Of a DNA stretch of 64,000 nucleotides, positions 37,872 through 46,726 are shown piece after piece. The notes beneath the pieces were generated by a model that had not been told where the DNA came from, searched no databases, and was given only the letters and a program-made list of their open reading frames with translations. A program made the position numbers and the translations under genes. Each line of letters starts with the position of its first letter. Position 1 is the first letter of the stretch. Source of the DNA: Chamaecrista fasciculata (Eukaryota > Streptophyta > Magnoliopsida > Fabales > Fabaceae); NCBI GenBank assembly GCA_003254925.1, contig QANZ01034567.1:39208-103207 (forward strand), given 5' to 3'.

Positions 37872-37970
37872 CTTTCAACTTTCAACTTTAATTCATTAAT
37901 CCCACATCAATCATATGATTCTCAATAATCATATGTATGTATGTCCTTTCTTTACTCTCTTTATATCTTA

Positions 37971-38253
37971 CTAGCCTTCACCCTGCGCGATGCGCGGAAC
38001 TTCAAACCAGCAAATGTTTATATAAATATTAAACAACAACTGAAAAAGAATGAATGAAATATAAAAATTATAACTTAACTCATAATAAGTTAAGAAAATG
38101 AAATTCTAGTCCGACCATATATAAAATGAACATAAAAAAAAATAAAAAATAATTGAAAGTTATAATATAGGCAATATCTATATACAAAGGCTAGTGCATA
38201 CCTTTGTTATTTATGTCCAATTCTTAACTAAATCTAGCAAATGGCTAAAATAA
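37971..38253 (-). mobile_element. Helitron-like 3' terminus (rest lost at contig join)
   Basis: Read on the minus strand, a GC-rich hairpin (GCGCATCGCGC within CCGCGCATCGCGCAGGG) is followed seven to eight bases later by CTAG and then T: the 3' signature of Helitrons, which end in CTRR and insert between A and T. It lies 100 bp past the XTH stop codon. The element's body would run to higher coordinates but is cut at the single N at 38254. Based on termini only. Confidence 0.5.
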
Positions 38254-38254
38254 N

Positions 38255-38349
38255 AGCTGCACCTGAAGCACGTGCTGAGCGAGTGAAGAAGGCGCCTCGT
38301 TGGACACAGGATTATCACATGGGGAAATGAGGCAGCAATCCCGAAGCAA
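38255..38349 (+). repeat. 95-bp direct repeat of the retrotransposon contig ends (other copy 42794-42888)
   Basis: Encodes the last residues of pol ([20 protein letters not shown]) plus about 19 bases after the stop codon. The copies are identical and touch the Ns, so they are most simply an unmerged overlap of one circular contig. Confidence 0.9.
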
Positions 38350-38623
38350 GTTGGTTGGTTATGCCAGCTCATGAAAGTTGTTATTTGCTATTGTCGTTAT
38401 TTTTGCTTTTATAGTCTGGATTGTAGTAGGGTATTTTCTTTAAGCTAAATATTACAGGACTTTGGTCTGGGAGCAGCCCTTGCTCGAAAGGGGTATCATT
38501 TTGTATATTTCCTCATCTGCAGAGGATCTGATACAAGTTCTTCCACTGAATTTCATTCCCTTCCTTTTCCATTTTTGCTGTTCTTTCTGGTTTGTATCAT
38601 TTTGGTGCTTTCATTGTTGTGCA

Positions 38624-38893
38624 ATGGCAGCCGAGGGAACTCACTCCCTTAAGACAGAATCCGGGTCGATGAATGCTCCAACTTCGATGGAAGTTCGATT
38701 GGCAACTCTGGAAGCGATGATGCTTGCTAGTACAGAGTCATTGCATCAGTTGGAGGCGATGATGAAGACGCATCTTCAGATGGCGATGCAGTCTGGGAAA
38801 CAGCCTATCGTTGAGGCTGTCACCGGGCGCGTTGACGGTCCGACACCGCCTCACAGTGTGTTTTCAGGCAAAGGATTACGGATCGATGGGTAG
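38624..38893 (+). pseudogene. gag, N-terminal remnant
   Basis: Starts at ATG 38624 just after the primer-binding region and codes 89 residues (MAAEGTHSLKTESGS... ending SGKGLRIDG) before TAG. Contains a Met/Leu-rich coiled-coil-like stretch (ATLEAMMLASTESLHQLEAM), usual for the start of plant Ty3 gag. The capsid core that should follow is absent; the next ~115 bases are an inverted gag piece. Broken. Confidence 0.7.
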
Positions 38894-39008
38894 ACAAACC
38901 TGAACTCTTGGTAGAAATCGCTTCAAACTCGCGCTGGTACTCTTCCACCGTTGTCTTCTGTTGAACATCCTTGAGGGCTCCACGATGAAAGCACTGAATT
39001 TGTAGTTG
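38894..39008 (-). pseudogene. inverted fragment of gag capsid region
   Basis: On the minus strand this stretch reads, without a stop, ALKDVQQKTTVEEYQREF followed by EAISTKSSGL, which resembles the capsid segment 'L..L.Q..SV.EYQ.EFE.L' of plant Ty3 gag proteins. It lies between the sense gag start and the sense gag end, so part of gag is inverted and most of the rest deleted, or the contig was misjoined. Confidence 0.65.
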
Positions 39009-42000
39009 GAATGGAAGAATCAGACGTCGGGTTCATCACCGACTTCGGCTGCGTCAGGGTCGAATGTTCAGGGCACGAAAACAGGGGCTACGCCGGCGTT
39101 TAAACGTATGAGCTCTGCGGAGTTAAGAGCTAGGCGAGAGAAGGGATTATGCTATTATTGTGACGAGAAATACTCGTTGAATCATCGCTGTAAACCCACA
39201 TTTAGTTTGCTCTTAGGCCAAGAGGAGTTGATGGAGTTGGTGCAAGGTGTGCATGATGAGGAACCTGAGAATGGCGCTGAGTTAGAGGAAGATGCTACAG
39301 TGATGTCACTCACTCCTGAAATAAGTTTTCATGCGCTACAAGGTGACTTTCACCCCCGCACTTTGAGGTTGATAGGGTATTATAAGAAAGAGCCGATACG
39401 AGTGTTAGTGGACAATGGCAGTTCCTATAATTTCCTTAAGGCTAACGTTGCTCGACGGTTGAAATTGCGGACAACGGCTGTGGATCCATTTAAAGTGATG
39501 ACTGGTGGAGGGGAATTCTTGATTTGCAATCAGAAATGTGAGCAGTTTCCCATTGTGGTCCAGGGAATCCGTTTTACTGTGGATGTATTTTTGTTGGAAG
39601 TCTCTGGTGTGGATTTAGTATTGGGGGTGCAGTGGCTATCTAAACTGGGCAATATAGTCACTAATTACCAAACTATGACTATGTCTTTCCTGCATAATGG
39701 TCGGAACGTCCAGTTTCAAGGCAATGATCCCCTTGAGTTGGCAGCCATTTCTAATAGTGTCTTCAAGAAGCTGGTTGACTCTGAAGCAACAGCAGGAATT
39801 TTTTTGCTGCAGCGCATTGCAGACCAAGACGTACCTGCGAGTACTGACTTGTCTCCTGACATTTTAAAAGTCCTTCAACAGTTTGAAGCGGTCTTTCAAG
39901 AACCTACGCAACTACCTCCCAAGAGGGATATTGATCATCGGATAGAGTTGTTACCCAATGCCAAACCTGTGAATGTACGACCCTACCGGTACCCTTACTT
40001 TCAGAAAACTGAAATGGAGCGCTTGGTTGAGGAAATGCAGAAAAATGGGGTGATTCGTGACAGCCAAAGTGCTTTTTCATCCCCGGTGTTGTTGGTCAAG
40101 AAGAAGGATGGGACTTGGAGATTTTGTGTCGACTATCGGGCGTTGAATGAAGTGACCGTTAAGGATAAATTCCCTATTCCTACTATTGACGAAATTTTAG
40201 ATGAGTTGCACGGCGCCGCTTATTTTTCCAAGTTGGATTTACGTTCGGGTTACCATCAAATTCGTATGAAGGACGATGACATCCACAAGACCGCTTTCCG
40301 CACTCATCAGGGTCATTACGAGTTCGTGGTGATGCCGTTTGGTCTTACGAATGCCCCGTCGACGTTCCAAGCTACCATGAATCGGATTTTTCGACCACAT
40401 TTGCGGAAATTTGTTGCCGTATTCTTTGATGATATCCTCGTTTATAGTGGGACATTGCTGGAACATGCCACACACTTGACAGTGGTGCTCCAAACATTGC
40501 TAGACCAACAGTTTTTTGTCAAGCTCTCGAAATGCACTTTTGCCCAAAACTCAGTGGAATATTTGGGGCATATCGTCAGCGTCAGTGGGGTGCAAGTTGA
40601 TCCCAATAAGATCAGTGCGATTCTAGATTGGCCACCTCCGAAGAATGTCAAACAGTTGCGCGGCTTTCTTGGCCTTACGGGGTATTACCGAAAATTTGTG
40701 CAACATTATGCAAGGTTGGCTTACCCATTGACTGAATTACTAAAGCACAATCAGTTTCAGTGGACAGAGAGTGCGCAGGAGGCGTTTGAGGAGCTTAAGA
40801 AACGCATGACAAACACGCCAGTGTTGGTGTTGCCAGATTTCTCGAAGCTCTTTGTGGTGGAAACTGATGCTTCGGGGTTGGGAGTGGGGGCTGTGCTTTC
40901 ACAGGACGGCCATCCAATTGCGTTCTTTAGTAAGAAGTTGAGCTCACGGCTTGCGTTAGCTTCCGCTTATGTACGGGAATTATATGCAATCACACAGGCT
41001 ATCATGAAGTGGCGGCATTATTTGTTGGGACGTCGGTTTCTCATTAAAACGGATCACCGAAGCTTGAAAGAGCTTATGTATCAAGTCGTGCAAACACCGG
41101 AACAGCAATTTTACCTTGCGAAGTTAATGGGGTTCCAGTATGACATTGTTTACCGCACCGGCAAGAGCAATGTTGCTGCTGATGCATTATCTCGTGTTGA
41201 GACACTTCCGAGTGATGTGGAACAGTCACAGATTCAGTTCTTTGCCATCACAACAGCTCAACACACTATAATGGAGTTATTGAAGAGAGCAAATCAGACT
41301 CATGAGGTGTGTCAATCGTTACATGACCAGTTTAAGCAAGGTACTTTACCAGCCCCTTACTCTATGCGAGCTGATTTATTGTTGTATGATGGGAAGTTGT
41401 TTGTACCGGGTGATGAGGAATTACAGGCAGCAATACTAGAATATTACCATAGCTCTGTTATTGGGGGACATGGGGGTGTAGCTAAAACTCTAGCCGGAAT
41501 TTCTGAAATATTTTATTGGCCGGGTATGCGTGCTGCTGTGACCGAGTATGTTCGTACTTGTGTGGTCTGCCAACAAACAAAGTATGCTACTACTAAACCC
41601 TCTGGTCTACTGCAGCCCTTGCCAATTCCATCTAAACCTTGGGATGAGATAACCATGGACTTTATAGTGGGGTTGCCAAGTTCTCAGGGAGTTACGGCCA
41701 TCTTCGTGGTGGTGGATAGATTGACTAAAGGTGCTCATTTTGTGGCTCTCAAGCCGAAGTTTACTGCTAGTATGGTGGCTGAGCAATTTGTGAAACATGT
41801 GGTAAAACTTCATGGCTTTCCTACGCGCATTGTGTCCGATCGGGATCCAATCTTTTTCAGTATTTTCTGGCGAAGTATCATGAAGCATAGTGGCACTAAA
41901 TTGCATTATAGCACAGCTTACCACCCACAAAGTGATGGCCAAACAGAGGTAGTAAATCGATGTCTTGAGCAGTACTTGCGAGCTTTCACTTCGGAGCAAC

Positions 42001-42869
42001 CTAGTAGGTGGGCTGAATTTCTTTGCTGGGCTGAGTTCTGGTATAATACCAGCTTCCATAGCGCTGCGGGAATGTCACCGTATCAAGCCCTGTATGGTTT
42101 CAATCCAACCACTCTTCCAGGATATGAAAGTGGTGCTTCACATATGGAATCAGTCGATACTCTGCTGTCTACAAGGGAGAAATTGCGACAGAGGCTACAG
42201 GAAAATTTGCTGCGGGCTCAGGAGAGGATGAAGAAATATGCAGATGCCAACCGGGTAGACAAGCAATTTCAGATTGGGGAACTTGTCTTGGTTAAGTTGC
42301 ACCATTACAGACAAGCTTCCTTGGCTCAGCGACTGAACTACAAGCTCGGCAAGAGGTATTATGGCCCGTACCCAATTGCAGCGAAAGTTGGGTCAGTAGC
42401 TTATAAACTTGCTCTACCTGACCATAGTAGGATACACCCTGTGTTTCATGTATCCTTACTTAAGCAATTTAAGGGACCAGAACCAGCCGTGGTGACATCT
42501 GTGCCTGATCTTCGGACAGCGGCGTTACCACAACCAGCGGCGATCATCGACCGTCGACAGGTGGAAGTTGAGGGTGTCGTGGGAACACAAGTTTTGGTGG
42601 AATGGACCAACTGTGCTCGTGAGGATGCAACCTGGGAGTCACTAACTGCTATGAAGGAGCTATATCGTGAGCTTGACCTTGAGGACAAGGTCCTTTTTGA
42701 TGATGGGAGTATTGATACGAATGGGAAGGACACGTTGGAGGCTGAGTCATTTAGTGAGAATGCCAAGCAGGATGCAGAGCTGGAGAAAGAGGAAGCTGCA
42801 CCTGAAGCACGTGCTGAGCGAGTGAAGAAGGCGCCTCGTTGGACACAGGATTATCACATGGGGAAATGA
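39006..42869 (+). CDS. Ty3/gypsy gag C-terminus and pol polyprotein
   Basis: A continuous frame of 1287 codons; it begins at a stop-bounded edge, not at a true start (first ATG about 39108). Domains in order: gag zinc finger [14 protein letters not shown] (49-62); aspartic protease with LVDNGSS (about 136; the usual motif is DSG/DTG); reverse transcriptase (about 340-520) with [13 protein letters not shown] and FFDDIL (Asp475-Asp476); RNase H with Asp621, Glu658, Asp683; integrase HHCC finger (His815, His822, Cys852, Cys855) and catalytic Asp885, Asp945, Glu981 in D-D-35-E spacing; and a C-terminal chromodomain-like segment with [18 protein letters not shown] (near 1200). The chromodomain marks a chromovirus. 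Order protease-RT-RNaseH-integrase is Ty3/gypsy. The frame is intact, but the DSG-to-DNG change and the damaged gag argue against autonomous activity. Confidence 0.93.
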   Translation: MEWKNQTSGSSPTSAASGSNVQGTKTGATPAFKRMSSAELRARREKGLCYYCDEKYSLNHRCKPTFSLLLGQEELMELVQGVHDEEPENGAELEEDATVMSLTPEISFHALQGDFHPRTLRLIGYYKKEPIRVLVDNGSSYNFLKANVARRLKLRTTAVDPFKVMTGGGEFLICNQKCEQFPIVVQGIRFTVDVFLLEVSGVDLVLGVQWLSKLGNIVTNYQTMTMSFLHNGRNVQFQGNDPLELAAISNSVFKKLVDSEATAGIFLLQRIADQDVPASTDLSPDILKVLQQFEAVFQEPTQLPPKRDIDHRIELLPNAKPVNVRPYRYPYFQKTEMERLVEEMQKNGVIRDSQSAFSSPVLLVKKKDGTWRFCVDYRALNEVTVKDKFPIPTIDEILDELHGAAYFSKLDLRSGYHQIRMKDDDIHKTAFRTHQGHYEFVVMPFGLTNAPSTFQATMNRIFRPHLRKFVAVFFDDILVYSGTLLEHATHLTVVLQTLLDQQFFVKLSKCTFAQNSVEYLGHIVSVSGVQVDPNKISAILDWPPPKNVKQLRGFLGLTGYYRKFVQHYARLAYPLTELLKHNQFQWTESAQEAFEELKKRMTNTPVLVLPDFSKLFVVETDASGLGVGAVLSQDGHPIAFFSKKLSSRLALASAYVRELYAITQAIMKWRHYLLGRRFLIKTDHRSLKELMYQVVQTPEQQFYLAKLMGFQYDIVYRTGKSNVAADALSRVETLPSDVEQSQIQFFAITTAQHTIMELLKRANQTHEVCQSLHDQFKQGTLPAPYSMRADLLLYDGKLFVPGDEELQAAILEYYHSSVIGGHGGVAKTLAGISEIFYWPGMRAAVTEYVRTCVVCQQTKYATTKPSGLLQPLPIPSKPWDEITMDFIVGLPSSQGVTAIFVVVDRLTKGAHFVALKPKFTASMVAEQFVKHVVKLHGFPTRIVSDRDPIFFSIFWRSIMKHSGTKLHYSTAYHPQSDGQTEVVNRCLEQYLRAFTSEQPSRWAEFLCWAEFWYNTSFHSAAGMSPYQALYGFNPTTLPGYESGASHMESVDTLLSTREKLRQRLQENLLRAQERMKKYADANRVDKQFQIGELVLVKLHHYRQASLAQRLNYKLGKRYYGPYPIAAKVGSVAYKLALPDHSRIHPVFHVSLLKQFKGPEPAVVTSVPDLRTAALPQPAAIIDRRQVEVEGVVGTQVLVEWTNCAREDATWESLTAMKELYRELDLEDKVLFDDGSIDTNGKDTLEAESFSENAKQDAELEKEEAAPEARAERVKKAPRWTQDYHMGK

Positions 42870-42889
42870 GGCAGCAATCCCGAAGCAAN

Positions 42890-43036
42890 TTTTTAAATTT
42901 TTCATTAAAAATTATGAATATTTAATTATTTATATATATTAATATATGTCGTGTCGTGTCATGTAATTTTGAGAGTTTAGCGTGTCATTGTGTCTGTGTT
43001 CGTATCGTGTCCCGTGTCCGTGTCCATGCTTCATAG
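42890..43036. mobile_element. MITE family M1, copy 4, truncated at a contig join
   Basis: Only about half of the element is present: it starts inside the core (TTTTTAAATTTTTCATT) directly after the N at 42889 and ends GTGTCCATGCTTCATAG. The missing half should lie to the left, where the retrotransposon contig now sits. Confidence 0.75.
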
Positions 43037-43108
43037 CTTAATACCCTATAGTCTTCCCAATGTCCCTTCATAGCTTAATACCCTACCTGTAGTCTTCCCA
43101 ATGTCCCT
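43031..43108. repeat. tandem duplication of ~37-41 bp at the M1 copy 4 edge
   Basis: TCATAGCTTAATACCCTA...TAGTCTTCCCAATGTCCCT occurs at 43031-43067 and again at 43068-43108, the second with four extra bases. The first copy includes the end of the MITE. Confidence 0.85.
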
Positions 43109-44614
43109 CGCACTAATTAAGTAGTTGTATATATATATAGCAACTAGTGATAAATTTATTTGTGCGTGTAATTAATTACTATATGATTAATTTATATACT
43201 AGAAAATTAATAATGTAGCTAGGAAGTGATTTGATTTAATTAAGAATAAGAATTTGTAAGATGTATATGTATGTGATGGGGTATTGGAAGTTGGATGAAG
43301 CGTGCTAAAGAGGAAGATAATAGAATAAGACAAGAAAAGAGAACATTAAGGCAAACCCAACACAGAAAGGGCAACCACAGAGTCTTCCTCTGCTACACAA
43401 CACTCACTCATTCTCAAAAACATCAAGCTTAACTTTATGTGTTACTTTCATATTATAAAAAGCCTACAACTTTGCCACACACGCATGTTTTTAAAGCCAC
43501 CCTCATATTCTATCACATTCAATTCCCTCTACTTTAAAATCATCATCACTTCTTTCAACTTTCTTCTACCTAGCTAGCTTGTGTTTTTGGGATTTTCCTC
43601 TCTTATTTTTTCTTTTGTTCTTCCTCTCTTCTCTTTTCTCATTTGTCTTTACCTACCAAACTCTCTATTCTCTACACCTCATCACTTCACGCTTGGCGTT
43701 AACAATTATATAATCCCTTATTACACATTCAATTTAATTAACAATTCCTTGATCACTATAAACAACGTTACCTAGTATACAACCCCTTTTGATCACTCTA
43801 AAAAATAAATAATTGCAACAATTCATAATACTACCTAGCTAGCTAGCTAGCAATTTATTGCATTCCGGGAAAACATTGAAAATTATAGGTATATTAAGTA
43901 ATAATCATTGCATTTCCCAAAATTAAGTTATATTATTGAGATAAAAGGAAGGAGATTCAGAGAGTAGTGAGAGCAATTTGGATCCTCTATATTACTTTAG
44001 GCGTGTAGTGGTGATAGAGATATAGGAATAGGTTAGAGAGAGAAATTATCACTGAGTCTCACTTTCTCTCTATTTGTTCCTTTCTCTCTCTACACTTCAC
44101 TTATAATGCATTATAGATTATCCAAATTGATAATAAGAGCTAGTGTGGTGCATAAGGCGCATGATAACTTAATCATTGAAATGAATGAAAAAGAGAAGAA
44201 ATTAAAGGAAGTGATTAAAAAAGATTATATATAAACAAGTGATGGATAGGCATGCAAGACATCCATGAGGGTTTTACCGAAGCAAGGGGGACAGCTCATG
44301 CACAAAATGTCAGATCACACCACAAAAAAGAATCCATATATATTCATTCATTCCTTCTACGCACAAATTATTTTCTTGTATACCATATGGATCGAGATGT
44401 GATCATTCATTCTAGCTAGTTTCAAATAACCACAAAGTTAACAAAAATCCAACAAGAACATACACATGAGACTACTAGCTAACACTATTCTTTAATTTCC
44501 TCCATTTTCCAACCTTGCATTGACAATTGGTTTCTCATCCTCCATTTTAATTTCCTCCATATATGCTATACGTACTAGCTACTAGCTAATCTAGTAATTA
44601 TGTATACATGTGAT
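43109..44614. other. promoter-like intergenic region without a recognised gene
   Basis: At about 43455 a TATAAAAAG lies in front of a pyrimidine-rich leader-like stretch (43500-43680), but no conserved protein follows; the 64-codon frame at 43581 is hydrophobic low-complexity. An imperfect hairpin is at 44003-44100. It may be a non-coding transcript; I cannot identify one. Confidence 0.35.
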
Positions 44615-44824
44615 CTATCTATTATGGAGAGGATTAGCTCCAGTAGGAATGCCTCTTTTGTCTTGTTCCAAATCTACATTGGTGGTAGTACTAGTGGAGG
44701 AGGAGTCAGCAGTAGTAGTAGTAGTGTCCCTTGAGAAATTGAAGAAGCCACTTGCAATTATACCAAGCAATCCAGAATTGCAAAGCATCAGCAGGAGGAG
44801 TAGCACAACAGAAAAAACACCCAT
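44615..44824 (-). CDS. CLE: CLE signalling peptide precursor
   Basis: Single coding exon of 69 residues; the first ATG is 44824 (MGVFSVVLLLLLMLCNSG). The N-terminus is a signal peptide, followed by a short Thr/Ser-rich variable region, and the last 14 residues are KRGIPTGANPLHNR, with the 12-residue CLE motif RGIPTGANPLHN at the C-terminal end. CLE peptides are cut out, modified and secreted, and bind CLV1/BAM-type receptor kinases to control stem cell and vascular fate. The motif is most like CLE19/CLE21 (R-IPTGPNPLHN), but position 7 is Ala instead of the usual hydroxyproline. A GT-AG intron fits the 5' UTR (44869-45080) and TATA-like ATATATAT lies at 45240. Classification by motif is strong; the exact subfamily is uncertain. 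Confidence 0.88.
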   Translation of the reverse strand: MGVFSVVLLLLLMLCNSGLLGIIASGFFNFSRDTTTTTADSSSTSTTTNVDLEQDKRGIPTGANPLHNR

Positions 44825-45239
44825 TCTGTATATATATATCACTCTCAATTCTCAAATCTCAATTAATGCTGCAAATATAAGCTTACTTGTACACTTCCCT
44901 CTCCTCAATCAACACACGTTACACACCGAACTAGCTAGCTGTAATAATTGGCACCAGTCACCACATATATATAAGAATAAGAAACTGGTTAGAAATAAAG
45001 CATTATGCATGCAAGATATATATATATGTGGATTTGAAGAATAGATATGAAAAGAGGAAGAATTATGTAATAGTGCGTACCTTAAGAGGATATCAGAGTA
45101 TAATGGTGTGGTTGATGAAGGAAGCCCCAGACAAGTTCTTCATGAAAATGGCTTAATTAATTGGAAGTTTGCGAAGGAAAGCAGCTGATGATGAATCACA
45201 AGGCAGTGAGAACTTATAGTCTACTATCATGATGAGTCC

Positions 45240-45247
45240 ATATATAT
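45240..45247 (-). promoter_or_regulatory. TATA-like element of the CLE gene
   Basis: CATATATATGG on the minus strand, about 160 bases before the donor of the predicted 5' UTR intron (45080). It would place transcription start near 45215. Confidence 0.4.
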
Positions 45248-45289
45248 GACCAATTCCTCTCTTCCTTTATTTCTGTCTTTATGTCTTTT

Positions 45290-45705
45290 TCTTTTTGTCT
45301 AAATGTAAATTTGGTCTCATATCTTTTCATCAGTTCTCAGTTCGGTCCTATATCATTTTTTGTTGCACTTTTGGTCTTATATCTTTGCAAAATATCCCAA
45401 TTTAGTTCTATATCTTTTGATCAAGTTGCAGAATTGGTCCCATATCTTTGCAAAAGAATCAATCGTTAGGTGATCCTTTTGTAAAGATGTGAGACCACTT
45501 CTGCACCTGACACAATGATATAGGACCAATTATGTGATTCACCCAAAGATATGGAACTAAATCTGCAACAAAAAAGGATATGAGACTAAATTAGTAAATT
45601 GGGAACTGACTCAGAGGTATGAAACCAAAATTGCAACAAAAAAAGATATGGGACCAAATTGAAAATTGAACAAAAAATATTAGACTAAATTTATACTTTG
45701 ACCTT
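45290..45705. repeat. foldback repeat upstream of the CLE gene
   Basis: About 415 bp. Left arm has TAAATTTGGTCTCATATC and TTTTTTGTTGCACTTTTGG; right arm has the reverse complements (GATATGGGACCAAATT, CCAAAATTGCAACAAAAAAA). Same type as the repeat in XTH intron 3. Confidence 0.6.
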
Positions 45706-45710
45706 CCTTT

Positions 45711-46627
45711 TATGAAAGGGAGGCAGCAATGCATCAGTTGCCTTATAATATAAGTCTGTAGCCTATACCTGCTTTTGCATCCACTCCATTATTCCTTTCT
45801 TTCTTTTCTTTGGCTTCAAAACAATATATATTATTCAGTTTAATTATGTGCCGTTTCCTATTGTTTAAATAAAGCCAACATAAAAACAGTGTTAGTTGAA
45901 TTAGTTCCGGAAAAGGCTGAACTCTTGCTAATGCTTTTATAATATTAGTGGTTTCAGCCTTTCAGGCAAGTTAATTTTGTCCTTAATTTTTAAAATTAAG
46001 CTAAATAATTATGAATATAAAAAAAATAGCTGAACATGTACACTTATTATATTATGCTTTAAATTTTAGTTAATTAATTTCTTGCTTTTTACTCGCTATT
46101 TTCTTTAATTATCTGTACTAGTTATTATTATATGATGTTAGATCAATTAAAATAATTATTATTTTATATAATTTTAAATACTGCAACATTTAAAAAAATT
46201 TAAAATAATATAGAATAATATAAATGTATATAATCACAATCATTGGGAAATAAATATTAACAAGTTTGCTCTTCTACTAGACACTCGACTAAAAAAAAGC
46301 AACACATCTAAAGTTCCAATTATTGAAAATTATTTCTTGATTGACTCTTTTTTTCTAATCCTAATAGCAAGTCTTTAAGGCTTTTTTTTTTAATCCTTGT
46401 CTTTAAGGCCTTTAATAGGCCCACATATAGGTCCACCCAAATATGGGCCTAACATAATGTATACAAACACTTGCACCTCAACTTTAGGCCTGAGGATTTT
46501 CTAAACAACCAAATAAGCAAAATTAACATGGCTTGGCGCCATATGGATAGAAGACAGTCCATTTCGCCCAAAAAAAATTTGAATGCAACTGATGGTGTAA
46601 GTTTAAGATATTTTTTATTCATCCAGA
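45711..46627. other. intergenic, no gene seen
   Basis: AT-rich, no recognisable gene. Confidence 0.45.
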
Positions 46628-46726
46628 GGGGTGAACAAAATTCGGCTAAGTACTTCGAGTTGAGCTCTAGGGTCTAGCATTTTTAGATCGGGTCTTGTTC
46701 TTTTTTTTTTTATACAACATTAACAA

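Larger units (their letters stand above)
38255..42888 (+). mobile_element. Ty3/gypsy chromovirus-type LTR retrotransposon, one contig between two single-N joins
   Basis: Bounded by N at 38254 and 42889. Order: 95-bp end of pol, probable LTR and leader (about 38330-38600), gag start, rearranged gag, then pol. The first and last 95 bases are identical (38255-38349 and 42794-42888), each flush with an N. This fits an assembly-graph cycle in which the two LTRs of one or more copies collapsed into one, giving a unit of about 4.54 kb. The LTR probably ends in CA near 38599, followed by a primer-binding-like TTGGTGCTTTCATTG. A separate downstream LTR is not present, and no target duplication can be tested because of the joins. 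Its presence at this exact place in the chromosome is therefore uncertain. Confidence 0.85.

Noticed and set aside
41607..42059. 150-codon minus-strand frame
   Set aside because: Antisense of the integrase-coding region.
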